A DNA stretch of 64,000 nucleotides from Nannobrachium achirus (taxonomy: Eukaryota; Chordata; Actinopteri; Myctophiformes; Myctophidae). The stretch lies in contig OY997651.1 of NCBI GenBank assembly GCA_963921795.1, positions 45,087,828 to 45,151,827 on the forward strand. Reading direction: 5' to 3'. Positions 1-9,690 of the stretch are shown piece after piece (the first letter of the stretch is position 1; each line of letters begins with the position of its first letter). A program made the position numbers and the translations under genes. A model generated the notes under the pieces. The model saw only the letters and a list, made by a program, of their open reading frames with translations, searched no databases and was not told the DNA's origin.

Positions 1-62
1 AAATACAAAACAAGCGGTTTTGGACATACAAGGTTTCCACCCGACAACAACGATATATTCTG
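1..62. mobile_element. Partial miniature element, ATATCG-end family
   Basis: This is the right end of the miniature family also seen at 19764, 39298, 41627, 42822 and 45408. It has the same phrase of a TTTTGGACATACAAGG-like tract, then CCCGACAAC, then CGATATAT. The left part lies outside the window. Confidence 0.7.
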
Positions 63-742
63 TTGGATTTAAGCGTTAATGCAGGTGCCGGGTTGAGAAG
101 GAACGCATCAACTCCCGTGTGCGAGACGAGCAAAAGCCATCGGCTGTGATTCTCTGACGCTGTTTATCATCGCTGGCTTCCCGGAAAAAAAAATGAACAG
201 TGGAACTGGGAGACGCAAACCGCCCCCTCCCCTCCTCCTCTTCCCCTTCTGGTTTTCCGACTCCGCGGCGCTCTGAGGTCTCCCGCCGCGCGAGGCAGCT
301 GCTGCAGGAATGTAAATAGTTCATTACGCTATCCTCCAGGTGCTTTCCTTTCCACGCACGCCGCCCACTAAATGTATGCAGTGTGTGATGCTCATTACGG
401 CGAGGATATTAGCGGCACGCACTGACGACTCTGTGCTCCGGCAGCCCTCAGCGGTGCCGTACAGCCTACACACACACACACCCTCCCACCTAGATAAACT
501 CGCAGGAGAGAACGGCATTCCCTCAACAGACGCAAAAGTTAAAGACAGCTTTAATTAAACAATTAACTTCCTCCCGGTGAACCGCGGCATCTGTTAGCCG
601 CGCAGGCTATTAGCCCGGGATAGCTAGCGTACGGTAAATGCAGAGGTTGAGCGTGGCTCTGATGGAGTTGGTTCTCCTCCTGGCTTGTTGTGTGTGTGTT
701 TAGGCTACTGTCACCGGCGGCAGACATTTTGTGACCCAAGTG
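63..742. other. Non-repetitive stretch with a CpG-rich block, no gene recognised
   Basis: Positions about 220-300 and 570-640 are rich in CG dinucleotides, with CCGCGGCGC-like and CCCGGG-like words. This is unusual for the window and could mark a promoter or a 5' exon. No conserved protein, splice pattern or TATA box was recognised, and short open frames on both strands look like chance. Confidence 0.3.
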
Positions 743-1203
743 CAGTGGTGGAAAAAGTGCTCACGTGTTTTACTACTTAAGTAAAATATTGCAATAGTAG
801 AAACAGGCTACTTTGTTACAAGTAAACGTTTAGGAATTCAAAATGTACTTAAAGTTTCAAAAGTAAAAGTATTCGTTGTGCAGAATGTCCCATTTCACAA
901 GTTGTCAAATGTATAAAATAGCAGATCTACAAGCTCACAATGCGTCGCATTGTGACGCATTGTGACCGGCTATTTTCAAATGGCCGAAATATATATGCTG
1001 TAGGGTTGAAGTGGTTAATGTATGTTTAGTAATACAAATCTAAATATACAAAGCAACTAGTAAGTTTTAAAATAATTGCAGTGGGGTAAAAGTACAATAT
1101 TCTGGAACTGAGATGTAGTGGAGTAGAAGTAGTAAAAGTACTGGACATAACTCAACTTAAGTACAGTACTCGAGCAAATGTACTTAGTTACTTTACACCG
1201 CTG
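743..1203. mobile_element. TAC repeat (hAT-like non-autonomous element), complete copy
   Basis: The element begins CAGTGGTGG and ends with ACACCGCTG, the hAT-like CAG...CTG pattern. It is filled with TACTTTTACTT-like words. It is flanked by 8-bp near-duplicates CCCAAGTG (735-742) and CCGAAGTG (1204-1211), which set the boundaries. A decayed palindrome lies at 915-976. The family is a common type of fish repeat; assignment to hAT is inferred from the ends and the 8-bp duplication. Confidence 0.8.
915..976. repeat. AATAGCAGATC palindrome, CAATGCGTCGC-tip form
   Basis: AAAATAGCAGATCTACAAGC is followed by a CAATGCGTCGC-type tip and returns to GCTATTTT. The right arm has lost its TTGTAGATC part, so the stem is incomplete. 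It sits in the middle of a TAC repeat. Confidence 0.7.
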
Positions 1204-1508
1204 CCGAAGTGAGAGCGCGACAAAAGAAATGTCAAGAGAGCCGACTGTGTGCAGATGATGCGATGGGAGGCGACGCGTGTAATGTCACGGCGCTCGTGTT
1301 GGGCGCCATCTGATACTAGATGATACCATCTGAGGGAACACTCCTGTGACAGACCAGGCACTCTCTGTAGCACTAAGGGCCCTCTCCAGATAGAAGAAAC
1401 ACCCAGGAGAGGAAGAGAGACACTCTCTCTCTCGCTGTCAGAGTGAAGACATTAGACGCCTAATCAGCCAAGGCTTCGATTCGAATGTGGCTTGATCGTA
1501 GACAAGAG

Positions 1509-1529
1509 AACACACATGCACACACGCAT

Positions 1530-1584
<55 letters not shown>

Positions 1585-1616
1585 CATACATGCACACACA
1601 CATGCACACACACACA
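1509..1616. repeat. (CA)n/(GCAC)n microsatellite
   Basis: Alternating CA and CACG units with a few ATG interruptions. Open frames here are pure His-Thr or Cys-Val artefacts. It abuts the left end of a TAC repeat. Confidence 0.95.
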
Positions 1617-2053
1617 CAGTGGTGGAAAAAGTAGTCTGGTTTTAGTGAAAGTATCAACGCTGCAATATAGAAATGCTCTGTAGTAAAAGTAAAAGTTCTG
1701 AATGTGCTTGGGTAAAAGTTGAAAGTGTTTGCATGGAAATATACTTAAAGCACCAAAGGTTAAAGAACAAAATATTCGAAAATAGCTGGTCTACAAGCTC
1801 GTAGATTGGCTATTTTCAAAAAGCCTAGGCACAAAATAGGGCTAACGTCATTAATGTATGTTTTATAATACTAGAAGCTCGGCCGCCCGAGTGTCTAGTC
1901 GGCGACCTGGCCAACTCAGGAACAATGTAATAGGGAATTAATGCCCCACCCTTTAATGCAAACCCCATTATACCTGTTGTCATAGGATCCGTTTTGACCA
2001 TCTGTTTGCATGTGTCCATTTATGCCCATACAGTATATGAAGATATCTGTCTG

Positions 2054-2075
2054 TCTAACCCTAACCCTAACCCGT
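2054..2075. repeat. Short interstitial telomere-like tract
   Basis: Three consecutive CTAACC units. It is far too short to be a chromosome end and is surrounded by ordinary repeat sequence. Confidence 0.8.
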
Positions 2076-2431
2076 CTATATGAAACAGCCTGATGTCAAC
2101 AATCAGCTCTGCATACGGTGATTCCGAACTTTTTGCGTCGCTTAGGGAAAACCGCACGTGGTGTCGGGTCGAGGCCGGGCACGGCACTCCACGCCGCGGC
2201 GGGGAACGCGCGTGCTGAATCTGAAGCCGATGGGACAAACGGTTCTCGTGGATACGTGGATTACATCTACGCATACATGCTCAAAGAGATTTGTCGCATT
2301 TAAGATCATAATTTATATCTGCAAAGTGACTAGTAACTAAAGTTTTAAAATAATCTTAGTGTAGTAAAAGTACACTATTTGGATCTGAGATGTACTGGAG
2401 TAGAAGTAAAAGTACTGGAAATTGGAAATAC

Positions 2432-2480
<49 letters not shown>
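2432..2480. repeat. (GATA)n microsatellite
   Basis: About twelve uninterrupted GATA units. It sits exactly at the 3' end of the LINE fragment that follows, so it is probably the LINE tail. Confidence 0.95.
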
Positions 2481-3297
2481 TATACCTTTATTATCCCAAG
2501 GGGGAAATTCAGTTGTCCAGTTGTAGCACAGCAGTATACAGTTATTTACAAAGTTACAGAGACGTAAGAAAAGATAGATAAGAGGGAAAAAAAAAAACAA
2601 AAACAAGAGCAGTACAGTACCAATAAAGAGAATGTGCATCAATAGAGGGGGCGAATAATATAAGTATATATACATAAAGTGTCTTACAAAAGAGACCATA
2701 GCAGTCAATGCTAGTTAGTGCAAACAAGTATCTCACTGTCATTGTTAAACAAAGCAAAATACTCAGAAACTACCAACACAACCTAAAAAAATCAGTGCGA
2801 AAAAAGAACAAAAACAAAAAGACAGCTCAGAGAAGAAGAAAATAGGAAGCGTGTCACCGCAAGACGCACATGAGCACTCTCCCTGGAAGGTCCTTAGAGG
2901 TCAAAGTCAATACAGCAATAGTTCCTTAGAGGTCAAAGTCAATACAGCAATAGTTCCGTCAGTCTAAGTTAGGAAGGGAGACCTTTTCAAGCGTCCGTTA
3001 TGTGTCTCGTTGTACAGCTTAAGGGCAGCCGGTACAAAAGATTTTCCTAATCTCTCACATCTCCGTCCGGGGTAGGTAAAGCGGTCGTTTCCTCTCTTAC
3101 TCCAGTAACTGGTGATCTCTAGATGGAGGGGGTGGGAGGAGTTCTCCAAGATGGAATCTAGCTTCCTCGCTGTGCGCACCCTGGTTATACTTCCTCCACC
3201 CCCTGCAGAGAGGACCCAACGACAGAGCCTGCTTTCCTCACCAGTCTGTTTAGGTTTAACGTGTCACCTGCTCTGTTGTTGCCACCCCAGCATGTTA
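2481..3297 (-). mobile_element. 3' part of a 5'-truncated non-LTR retrotransposon
   Basis: On the minus strand, 2964-3179 translates to a segment containing RRCERLGKSFVPAALKLYN. This resembles the extreme C-terminal motif of many fish LINE ORF2 proteins (R-R-x-E-R-x-x-x-S-F-V-P-x-A-I). The 3' UTR continues to about 2483 and ends in the GATA tract. No reverse transcriptase core remains. It is inserted in a TAC repeat, because TAC sequence resumes on both sides. The clade cannot be assigned from so little. Confidence 0.6.
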
Positions 3298-3740
3298 TAC
3301 CAAAATACTCAAGTAAAGGACAAATACCTCAGAATTGTAGCTAGTACAGTACTCAAGTAAACATACTTAGTTACTTCACACCACTGCAGTGCACACACAC
3401 TCACACACAACTCCTCTCAGATCAGCCTCTGTCGCGTCGCCGCGACCGACACTGACCTTCACGACACATGGAGAGTGAAGACCCCCTGGGGGCGGGGAGG
3501 AGGAGGGCGTCCTCTGCTTTCTCTCATCCCAGACAAGCGTCACTCTGGCCAGGTGTCCGTGTCGGTCAGTGCCGGGGTGGTCTGGACATCTTTCACTGCC
3601 TGTCAATGTCACCACGGCATGCCAAGCTGCCCTGAGTCACTCACGAGCAGACCGGATCTGTCTGTAGCTTTAGACAGGCATCCATCAGTTTCTCTCTCTA
3701 CTCTTGAGTTTCTGTTGCACTGTGTTTGCTGCTGTCCTTC

Positions 3741-4064
3741 TTAAAGGCCCAGTTCACCTCTGGGACAACCAGATCTTATTTTATTGTTGTTTGGGACACG
3801 ATCAACACAATCTCAAGTTATTTTTTTGTGTTCAATCTGTGTTTTGAGATATTTTAGTATTTCAGCATGAATGATGATGCATTTTGCATCATGAGTCATC
3901 ATGCTGCATCATATTAATGCAAAATGCGTCATCATTCATGCTGAAATACTAAAATATCTCAAAAAACAGATTGAACACAAAAAATAACTCAGGATTGTGT
4001 TGATCGTGTCCCAAACAACAATAAAATAAGATCTGGTTGTCCCAGAGGTGAACTGGCCCTTTAA
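3741..4064. mobile_element. Palindromic TTAA-flanked miniature element
   Basis: The 324-bp segment is bounded by TTAA on both sides (3741-3744 and 4061-4064). It is one near-perfect inverted repeat: arms of roughly 145 bp, beginning AAAGGCCCAGTTCACCTC, around a short centre. The TTAA boundary fits piggyBac-type transposition. There is no coding capacity. Confidence 0.85.
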
Positions 4065-4413
4065 CCACTTAAAGGAGAATTTCAGTTTATTTCACCTTTA
4101 GTTCTATTTCTCCCAAAAAGAGTAGGCCAGATGCTTTTTTTATTTATTTTTTATAAATAGCAGGCAATCTTGTCCTTTCGCCCTTCCCGACCACAGCTTC
4201 AAACCGGAGCGATTGGTAATATTGTTAATCCGCTTATATCTCTCGCTCGAAAATCCATACATCCTGATGGTATTTCCATCCACACTGTAATATTAACAGG
4301 GCGCAGCCAAAACGCAGATCTTTGAACTCACATTTGAAATCTCGTCTTGTGAGAATCCTATTGGTCAATGTGGCGTGATGCGCACCCATATCTGCGCAGC
4401 TGCTCTTGCAAAC
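4065..4413. other. Unassigned stretch
   Basis: A second TTAAAGGAGAATTTC-like start at 4069 suggests one end of another TTAA element, but no matching right end was found. No gene recognised. Confidence 0.3.
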
Positions 4414-4629
4414 AAGTGGTTCTCAACCTGTGGGTCGGGACCCCCAGGGGGGTCCCCAGATGCTGAACTTAATGTGCAAGATCGTTTTCTCACTCAACAG
4501 TAAACAAACCAACATAAAGTTTAAGTGTATAGAGGGTATCTGCAGATTTCTAAAGTGACAATTGAAGGCCTTTTTTAATACCTTTAAATTATTTTGGGGG
4601 TCGTGGCCTGAAAAGGTTGAGAACCTCCG
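4414..4629. mobile_element. hAT-like non-autonomous element, AGTGGTTCTCAACC family, short form
   Basis: The ends AGTGGTTCTCAACC and GGTTGAGAACC are inverted. The flanks TTGCAAAC (4406-4413) and TTGTAAAA (4630-4637) agree at 6 of 8 positions. Compared with the copy at 17401 it lacks about 200 internal bases, including the palindromic module. Confidence 0.75.
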
Positions 4630-5426
4630 TTGTAAAAAATAATGGCAGCGCCCAATGCAAAACCACACCCGCTGTGCGAAGAGAGACCGCGGATTGACCA
4701 GAGTCATTATAGTGTCCATCTTTCTATGAATTCATCGCATTACTCTGCCTGCCTGTTTATGTGTTCCTCCCCTCTCTTATACTTCAGTTTTTTATCTTGT
4801 TTTGTCTCACCTTTCTCAGACAGATGCCAGACCACTTATATTGCCAGTGGCCAAAAAGCTAGCAAAACAAAGTGCAGGGGAGGTCCTGCCATTAATTTGT
4901 TCCAGTCAACCAGGATTTAGCCAACTCTGTAATTGGCCTGCGGTTTAATCCCAGCCTTTCTCCTGCAGCCACTTTCAATGGAGGGCGAATGACTTGTTCT
5001 TCCACTGCCTGTAGAAAGCCCCAAATTGGCTCAACGTGTGTGTATATATCCGCGTGTTCTTGTGCGGCGCGCGTGTGCATGTGACCGTGCTTGCATGAAA
5101 GAGGAATTAAGGAACTAGAAAAGGTTCTGGATGTGAGAGAGGCAACCTAGCTATAGCGCCGTCAATTAAAAGGGTTTGCAGGCAAGAGGAGATTATGCAA
5201 AGGTACTAGCGAGGAGGAGAGGAGAGGCCTGCATGCACGGGTATGTGAAATATGCAGTAGCTGTAGCTCTCAGGCTTTGATGGACGACACGCGGGCTAAT
5301 TCTTTTTTTTTTTTTTTTAAACACGCGTTAGCATCCTTCGGGTTGGAGGAGGGGATGGGGAAGGGGTGTAAAGCTGTCATGGGGAAAAAGGCACGTGGAT
5401 TTGCGAGTAGCCCCCACGTCTGCAGT
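4630..5426. other. Unassigned stretch
   Basis: No repeat family or protein recognised. It includes a run of 15 or more T at 5301-5318. Open frames are short and without recognisable motifs. Confidence 0.3.
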
Positions 5427-6005
5427 CAGGGGTGTCGCACCAAATTCTGGGCCCTGGGTACAAGGATTCACTGCGGGCCCCCCATGAATGTTCTTCATAG
5501 GGCGAGGGGGTTTGACCCATTTAGACTGGGAACGCATTATTACGCGTTGTTTTGTGCTTTAACTATTGAAAAATAGCAGATATACAAGCTCGCAGCGCGG
5601 CACTCGGTTGTAGATCTGCTATTTTTTTTAAATAGTGAAAATGTGAGCAAGACTTTGAATATTTCAAATCCTTCTAAGGTTTTTTTCATGTGAAGGACCC
5701 CCAAAATGATATGTATTTGGCCACGGAGCCCCATCTCAAAATGTTTAGTTCCAGGGACACCCCAGAAGCAACATTTTAGTTACAAATGTTCGCTTAAAAA
5801 ATACATATATTCAAAGATTTGCACACATTTTCACGATTTTTCTAAAAAAATAGCAGATCTGCAAGCTCGCAGCGCGGCACTCGGTGCCGCGCTGCGAGCT
5901 TGTAGATCTGCTATTTTCCAATAGCTAAAGTATAAAATAGTTAAGGCCCCTTCACCTTGGGCCCTAGTAACTCAGTCCCACTCCCCCCCCCTTGTGACGC
6001 CCCTG
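5427..6005. mobile_element. CAGGGGYGTC composite element
   Basis: It starts CAGGGGTGTCGCACC and ends with the inverted TGACGCCCCTG. Inside are two palindromic modules (5570-5622 and 5847-5917) flanking a core with the phrase AAGGACCCCCAAAATGATAT. The same layout recurs at 16682, 18926, 47444 and 53323. The ends suggest a hAT-like non-autonomous element. Flanking duplications are not clear for this copy. Confidence 0.75.
5847..5917. repeat. AATAGCAGATC palindrome, GCGCGGCAC-tip form
   Basis: Arms pair from AAAATAGCAGATC through GCTCGCAGCGCGGCAC to the mirror half ending GATCTGCTATTTT. One arm has GCAAGC where the other reads GCTTGTAG, so there is at least one mismatch. The 33-35-bp stem has a very small loop. 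Confidence 0.85.
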
Positions 6006-6841
6006 CCCCTCTGAAAGTATGGATTACGATGCAGATCAGATACCTGCTGAACACCAGATTAATAGTGATGGGGAGATAACACGCCACAAAGAATTCATTA
6101 TTTCTCCCCCCCTTGAATAAATGAGCCCTGGGCCGTTACTTGACTGCCGCAGCTTTCCACGTATAGAGAGCGCCGGGCGTTTAATGGAAACTGATGCATG
6201 CCGAATGCATCTGTGGGCGTTCCTGTATTTGCGTGTGTGTGTGTGTGTGTGCGCGCGCGTGTTTGTGTATGTACGTGGGCATGCATACATGCGCATTTTG
6301 CGCAGTGTGTAAATCATCTATGCCTGTTTATGAGTCTGCGTGTTTCACGAGCTCACACGCTCGCGTGTGCAACCTGCCTGTTGTGTTTGATTGTTCCTCG
6401 TTAATTTCTATGTGTAGAACTCAACGACCCTCACCACAGGAGGAAAGGAGAGGTTTCAGTACTAGGGATGAGACAATATGAATATTTCATGTCACGATTA
6501 TTGTGAACAAAAGAATTTGCGATTTAAAAAGCGTCTGCATCAACATACCTCAAGTGCCGTTGTTTCCTGTTGGGATTGGCACATTTCCCGGGGCAAGCTG
6601 TCCAGATCACACATGTCACATGTGTCTTCTTATTTTTTCACTCTCAAAAAGTAGTAGTGCATTTGAAACTACATTGCAGTGCACATCATGGGAGGCAAGC
6701 AGTGATCACACTGCTTGCCTCCTGTGAATTGTTTTATTTTTATTTTTGTTTATTTCAGTTTATTTCGTTGCTGAGTGAGGGTTAGGGTTAGTGAGATGAA
6801 AAAACCTGGGTGAAATCTGCCAATCTCAACAGGAAACATCG
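6006..6841. other. Unassigned stretch with short (GT)n
   Basis: A (GT)n/(GC)n tract lies at 6230-6262 and a GGGTTAGGGTTAG telomere-like fragment at 6779-6791. No gene recognised. Confidence 0.3.
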
Positions 6842-6897
6842 GTACCAAAAGTAAAAGTACTCAATGTGGAGAATGTCCCACGTTCAAAATGTATAAC

Positions 6898-7186
6898 AAA
6901 TGGTAAATGGTAAATGGTGCATTTATATAGCGCTTTTAATCCAAAGCGCTTTACATAGATTGTGCATTACATTCACCCATTCACACACACATTCATACAC
7001 CGGTGGCGGAGGAAGCCATGCAAGGCACCAACCTACTCACCGGGAGCAATTAGGGGTTCAGAGTCTTGCCCAAGGACCCTTCGACATTAACTCAGGGGGA
7101 GCCCGGATTCGAACTGGGAACCCTTCGGGATTTATACCCTTCGTGCTCTAATACCAGTTTCTCTACCCCTGAGCTATGCCGCCCCA
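6898..7186 (-). mobile_element. tRNA-derived SINE, copy 1
   Basis: Read on the minus strand, the head has a polymerase III A box (TAGCTCAGGGG) and B box (GTTCGAATCC). A central region follows, then a tail with AAAGCGCTATATAAATGC and repeated ATTTACC. It is almost identical to the copy at 55312: the 83-codon shadow frame differs by one residue. The tRNA-like part lacks a proper acceptor stem, so it is not a working tRNA gene. The AAGCGCT tail resembles those of SINEs mobilised by L2-like LINEs (family knowledge). Confidence 0.9.
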
Positions 7187-7384
7187 AATCTTGTAGATCA
7201 GCTATTTTCAAATAGCCAAAACATTGGCCTTAAATGGTAGTGTGTTTTGTAATAATAATCAAAATAAAAAAAGTAACTAGTAACTAAAGTTTTCACTGTA
7301 CCTGTAGTAGAGTAAAAGTACAATACTTTCCTCCGAGATGTAGTGGGGTATATAGAAGTAATTGAGTAAAGAATTGAATTGTAC

Positions 7385-8071
7385 TTAACTCATTCTGTGC
7401 CGATCCCGAACTAGTTCGGCTTTATTTCAATCCAATACAATTTTTTTTTTATTAATTCACTTACCCCGAGCTGCTTGTAGAGTCGTGGGTGGTCCTGGCT
7501 CGCTAGCCTCTAGCCAGCTAGCCATTCTACTCTGTCCGACGATATATTCCATTAAAAATGGTTTAAAATACATTTTTGAGCTCCCCAATGTTCACCCAAT
7601 GTTCGGCGCCGCTTCCGATGAGTATACGAGTGTGCCGATCCCGAAGTAGTTCGGCTTTTTTTAATGAAATGAATAAAATGATAAGAGGCCTTCTGAAGCC
7701 TGGCCTGATTTTTCTAGCTACTAGCCGAAAGCTAGCAACCTCCCGGCCGGCCGTTATTTGCGAACGAAATCGCCAATCTCCGCCTATTCCAATGAAAGAC
7801 CACATCTTTGAAGGCTTATATCTCTGGATTGTGTCTTTAGGGAAGCGGCGCGAGGTTTATTTACGGCGAAATTGCCCAAAAATGATCTTTTAGATGACAA
7901 AATGGGAATAGCCATTCTGTTAGCATTATCATCCGGGACATTTCCATGACGTGCATGAACGTGAGCACGTGAGGTCCTGGAAGGTGAGGTCCTGGAAGCT
8001 AAAGCGCTCGCCTATGAGAGATACCCTGGCATTCTATGGCCCCTAGAGGGCGCTGGCACTAAATGAGTTAA
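7385..8071. mobile_element. TTAA-flanked element with ACTCATT/AATGAGT ends
   Basis: TTAACTCATTCTGTGCC at the left is mirrored by GGCACTAAATGAGTTAA at the right. Removing the element and one TTAA rejoins GTAC-TTAA-GTAC inside a TAC repeat, which supports a precise TTAA insertion. It contains CGATCCCGAACTAGTTCGG twice, itself nearly palindromic. There is no transposase. A related copy is at 61101-61608. Confidence 0.8.
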
Positions 8072-8114
8072 GTACACTACTCGAGTATGTGTACTTAGTT
8101 GCTTTACACCACTG

Positions 8115-8337
8115 TCTGTGTGTACATGATCTTGTGTGAGATTATCGACACGCCACAGGAGGAAGGAAGACAATTTTGGACCACAGGGTGTCGATCATCA
8201 TCCAGTTGGTACATTGTGATGCATTGATGTGTGAGTAGGATGGATGGATGAATGGATGGTGGGTGTCTCGCTCCTTTAGTACTCACAAAGGGAGCTTACA
8301 GTGCAGATCGAAGAGTTTCTGCCTGGAAACCCCCTGT
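8115..8337. other. Unassigned unique stretch
   Basis: Nothing recognisable apart from an imperfect GGAT-rich run at 8240-8262. Confidence 0.3.
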
Positions 8338-8346
8338 CCACACGCA

Positions 8347-8405
<59 letters not shown>
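8338..8405. repeat. (CA)n microsatellite with CGCA start
   Basis: CACG units pass into an uninterrupted (CA)n of more than 20 units. Confidence 0.95.
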
Positions 8406-8407
<2 letters not shown>

Positions 8408-8575
8408 AATTGAGTTTCCCGAACACTCACTCTATATGGATTAAACAATGATCCAATGGTCTGCCTCTGTCTCTGTGTGAGCAGGATTGCATCTACAGTA
8501 CCGTGCAGTAAGTTTCACTAACCAGTGCATACAATTCAAGAGATAGAGTATGCATGCACTGTATGTATACTATAA

Positions 8576-8645
8576 AGGTAGGTAGGTAGGTAGGTAGATA
8601 TATAGATAGATAGATAGATAGATAGGTAGATAGATAGATAGATAC
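8576..8645. repeat. (GGTA)n/(GATA)n microsatellite at a probable LINE tail
   Basis: GGTA units pass into GATA units. The next bases, CTTTATTGTCATTAAAC, resemble the 3' ends of fish LINEs in antisense. Confidence 0.85.
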
Positions 8646-9464
8646 TGTAGCTTTATTGTCATTAAACATATACATGAAACGCCCAATTTAACAAAACTTC
8701 ATTCAACTGGCCTATTATAATCTAAAACTACTCCTAGTCAAAAGAATGCTAAAATATTGCAATAAAATCACCACTAATAAATAAAACAATAGACAGAAAG
8801 AGGAAGAAATATTGCACTGTAGGAGTACACAGTGGCATTTAGGAGAAAGGTTAATGGGATATTGCACTTAATATAGGGGACTATTTTTCTAGTTCACATG
8901 TCTGATGGCTTGGTGGAAGAAACTCTTGCAAGATATACCTGTACTGCACTCATACAGTATACTTTTTACTGTGTGCAAAACAAAGTACATGGTTGCTTTT
9001 GGGGGAGCTCTCTTTCTTTTTTTGCAGAGAGGATAAATACTCTTGTTGCAAATAAACCTTGCTTTATGGCCTTGCTTTATCAGCACTTCTGATATCATAA
9101 TAATAATGAGTTAATGGGCCTCATCAAACCTCAACGCGGGTGTCATAAACAATCCTTCACAGCGTGATACTAAAGCAGGGCACGGTTTACACTATAGGCA
9201 GCGTGATGTACTATATTCTACACTGGTAATGACACAAGGATATATAACACACATGCAGGAGCATTGTTTAGAGCAACAAAAGTAGGCCATGCACCTCATA
9301 AAAACAACACATGACATTGACATACAATACAGTGCCAACAGTCAATAATACAGTCAACCATTCAAACGTATATGTACTTGGTGCCCTCCTTTGTTCCCTT
9401 TACAGCAAATCTTGTGTGTCGAAAAGTACATCTGAAGGCCAAGCTGCTATTTCCACAGTTTACA
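8646..9464. other. Possible LINE 3' UTR, then unassigned AT-rich sequence
   Basis: The first ~150 bases may be a LINE 3' end, judging from the tail phrase and the adjacent GATA tract. The remainder has no recognised content. Confidence 0.3.
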
Positions 9465-9690
9465 GTTCACAGTTTAAGCATTTAGCAGACGCTTTTAATC
9501 CAAAGCGACTTACAATAAGCAGAATAAAACATCACAATAATAAACAAGATAATATGTCAGTACATCAGCAGCAATATAACAAATGCAAACGAATTTCTAT
9601 CTAGATAACAATATAATCTGTCAAGAAAAAAGGTTCTAAAAAACCTAAAAACAAATGCTAACTAGCTTCATGTATGGTCATTGAGAATGT
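9465..9690. repeat. TTTAGCAGACGCTTTTAATCC dispersed repeat
   Basis: The phrase AGCAGACGC followed by CAAAGCGACTTACAATAAGC, then an ATAATATGTCAG block and GTATGGTCATTGAG, recurs at 58441-58690. It is a widespread type of fish repeat and non-coding here. Confidence 0.75.

Larger units (their letters stand above)
1617..3387. mobile_element. TAC repeat split by later insertions
   Basis: The left end is CAGTGGTGG at 1617 and the right end is CACACCACTG at about 3378-3387, so both termini of the family are present but about 1.7 kb apart. TAC-type sequence occupies 1617-1870, 2296-2430 and 3298-3387. Between these lie an unassigned block (1870-2295) and a LINE 3' end with a GATA tract (2432-3297). 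Half a palindromic module (GTAGATTGGCTATTTTC) is at about 1803-1819. Confidence 0.7.
6842..8114. mobile_element. TAC repeat carrying two nested insertions
   Basis: TAC sequence at 6842-6897, 7187-7384 and 8072-8114 forms one element ending CACCACTG. It is split by a SINE (6898-7186) and a TTAA element (7385-8071). The SINE lies inside the palindromic module of the TAC repeat: half of the stem (CTTGTAGATCAGCTATTTTC) follows directly at about 7190. Confidence 0.75.

Noticed and set aside
2054-2075. Chromosome end
   Set aside because: Only three telomere-like units, embedded in repeats. The short tracts at 6779, 18375 and 20650 are similar interstitial motifs.
6900-7151. 83-codon frame also present at 55347-55598
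   Set aside because: It is the SINE sequence itself read as protein. Its conservation between the two loci reflects recent SINE copying, not a gene.
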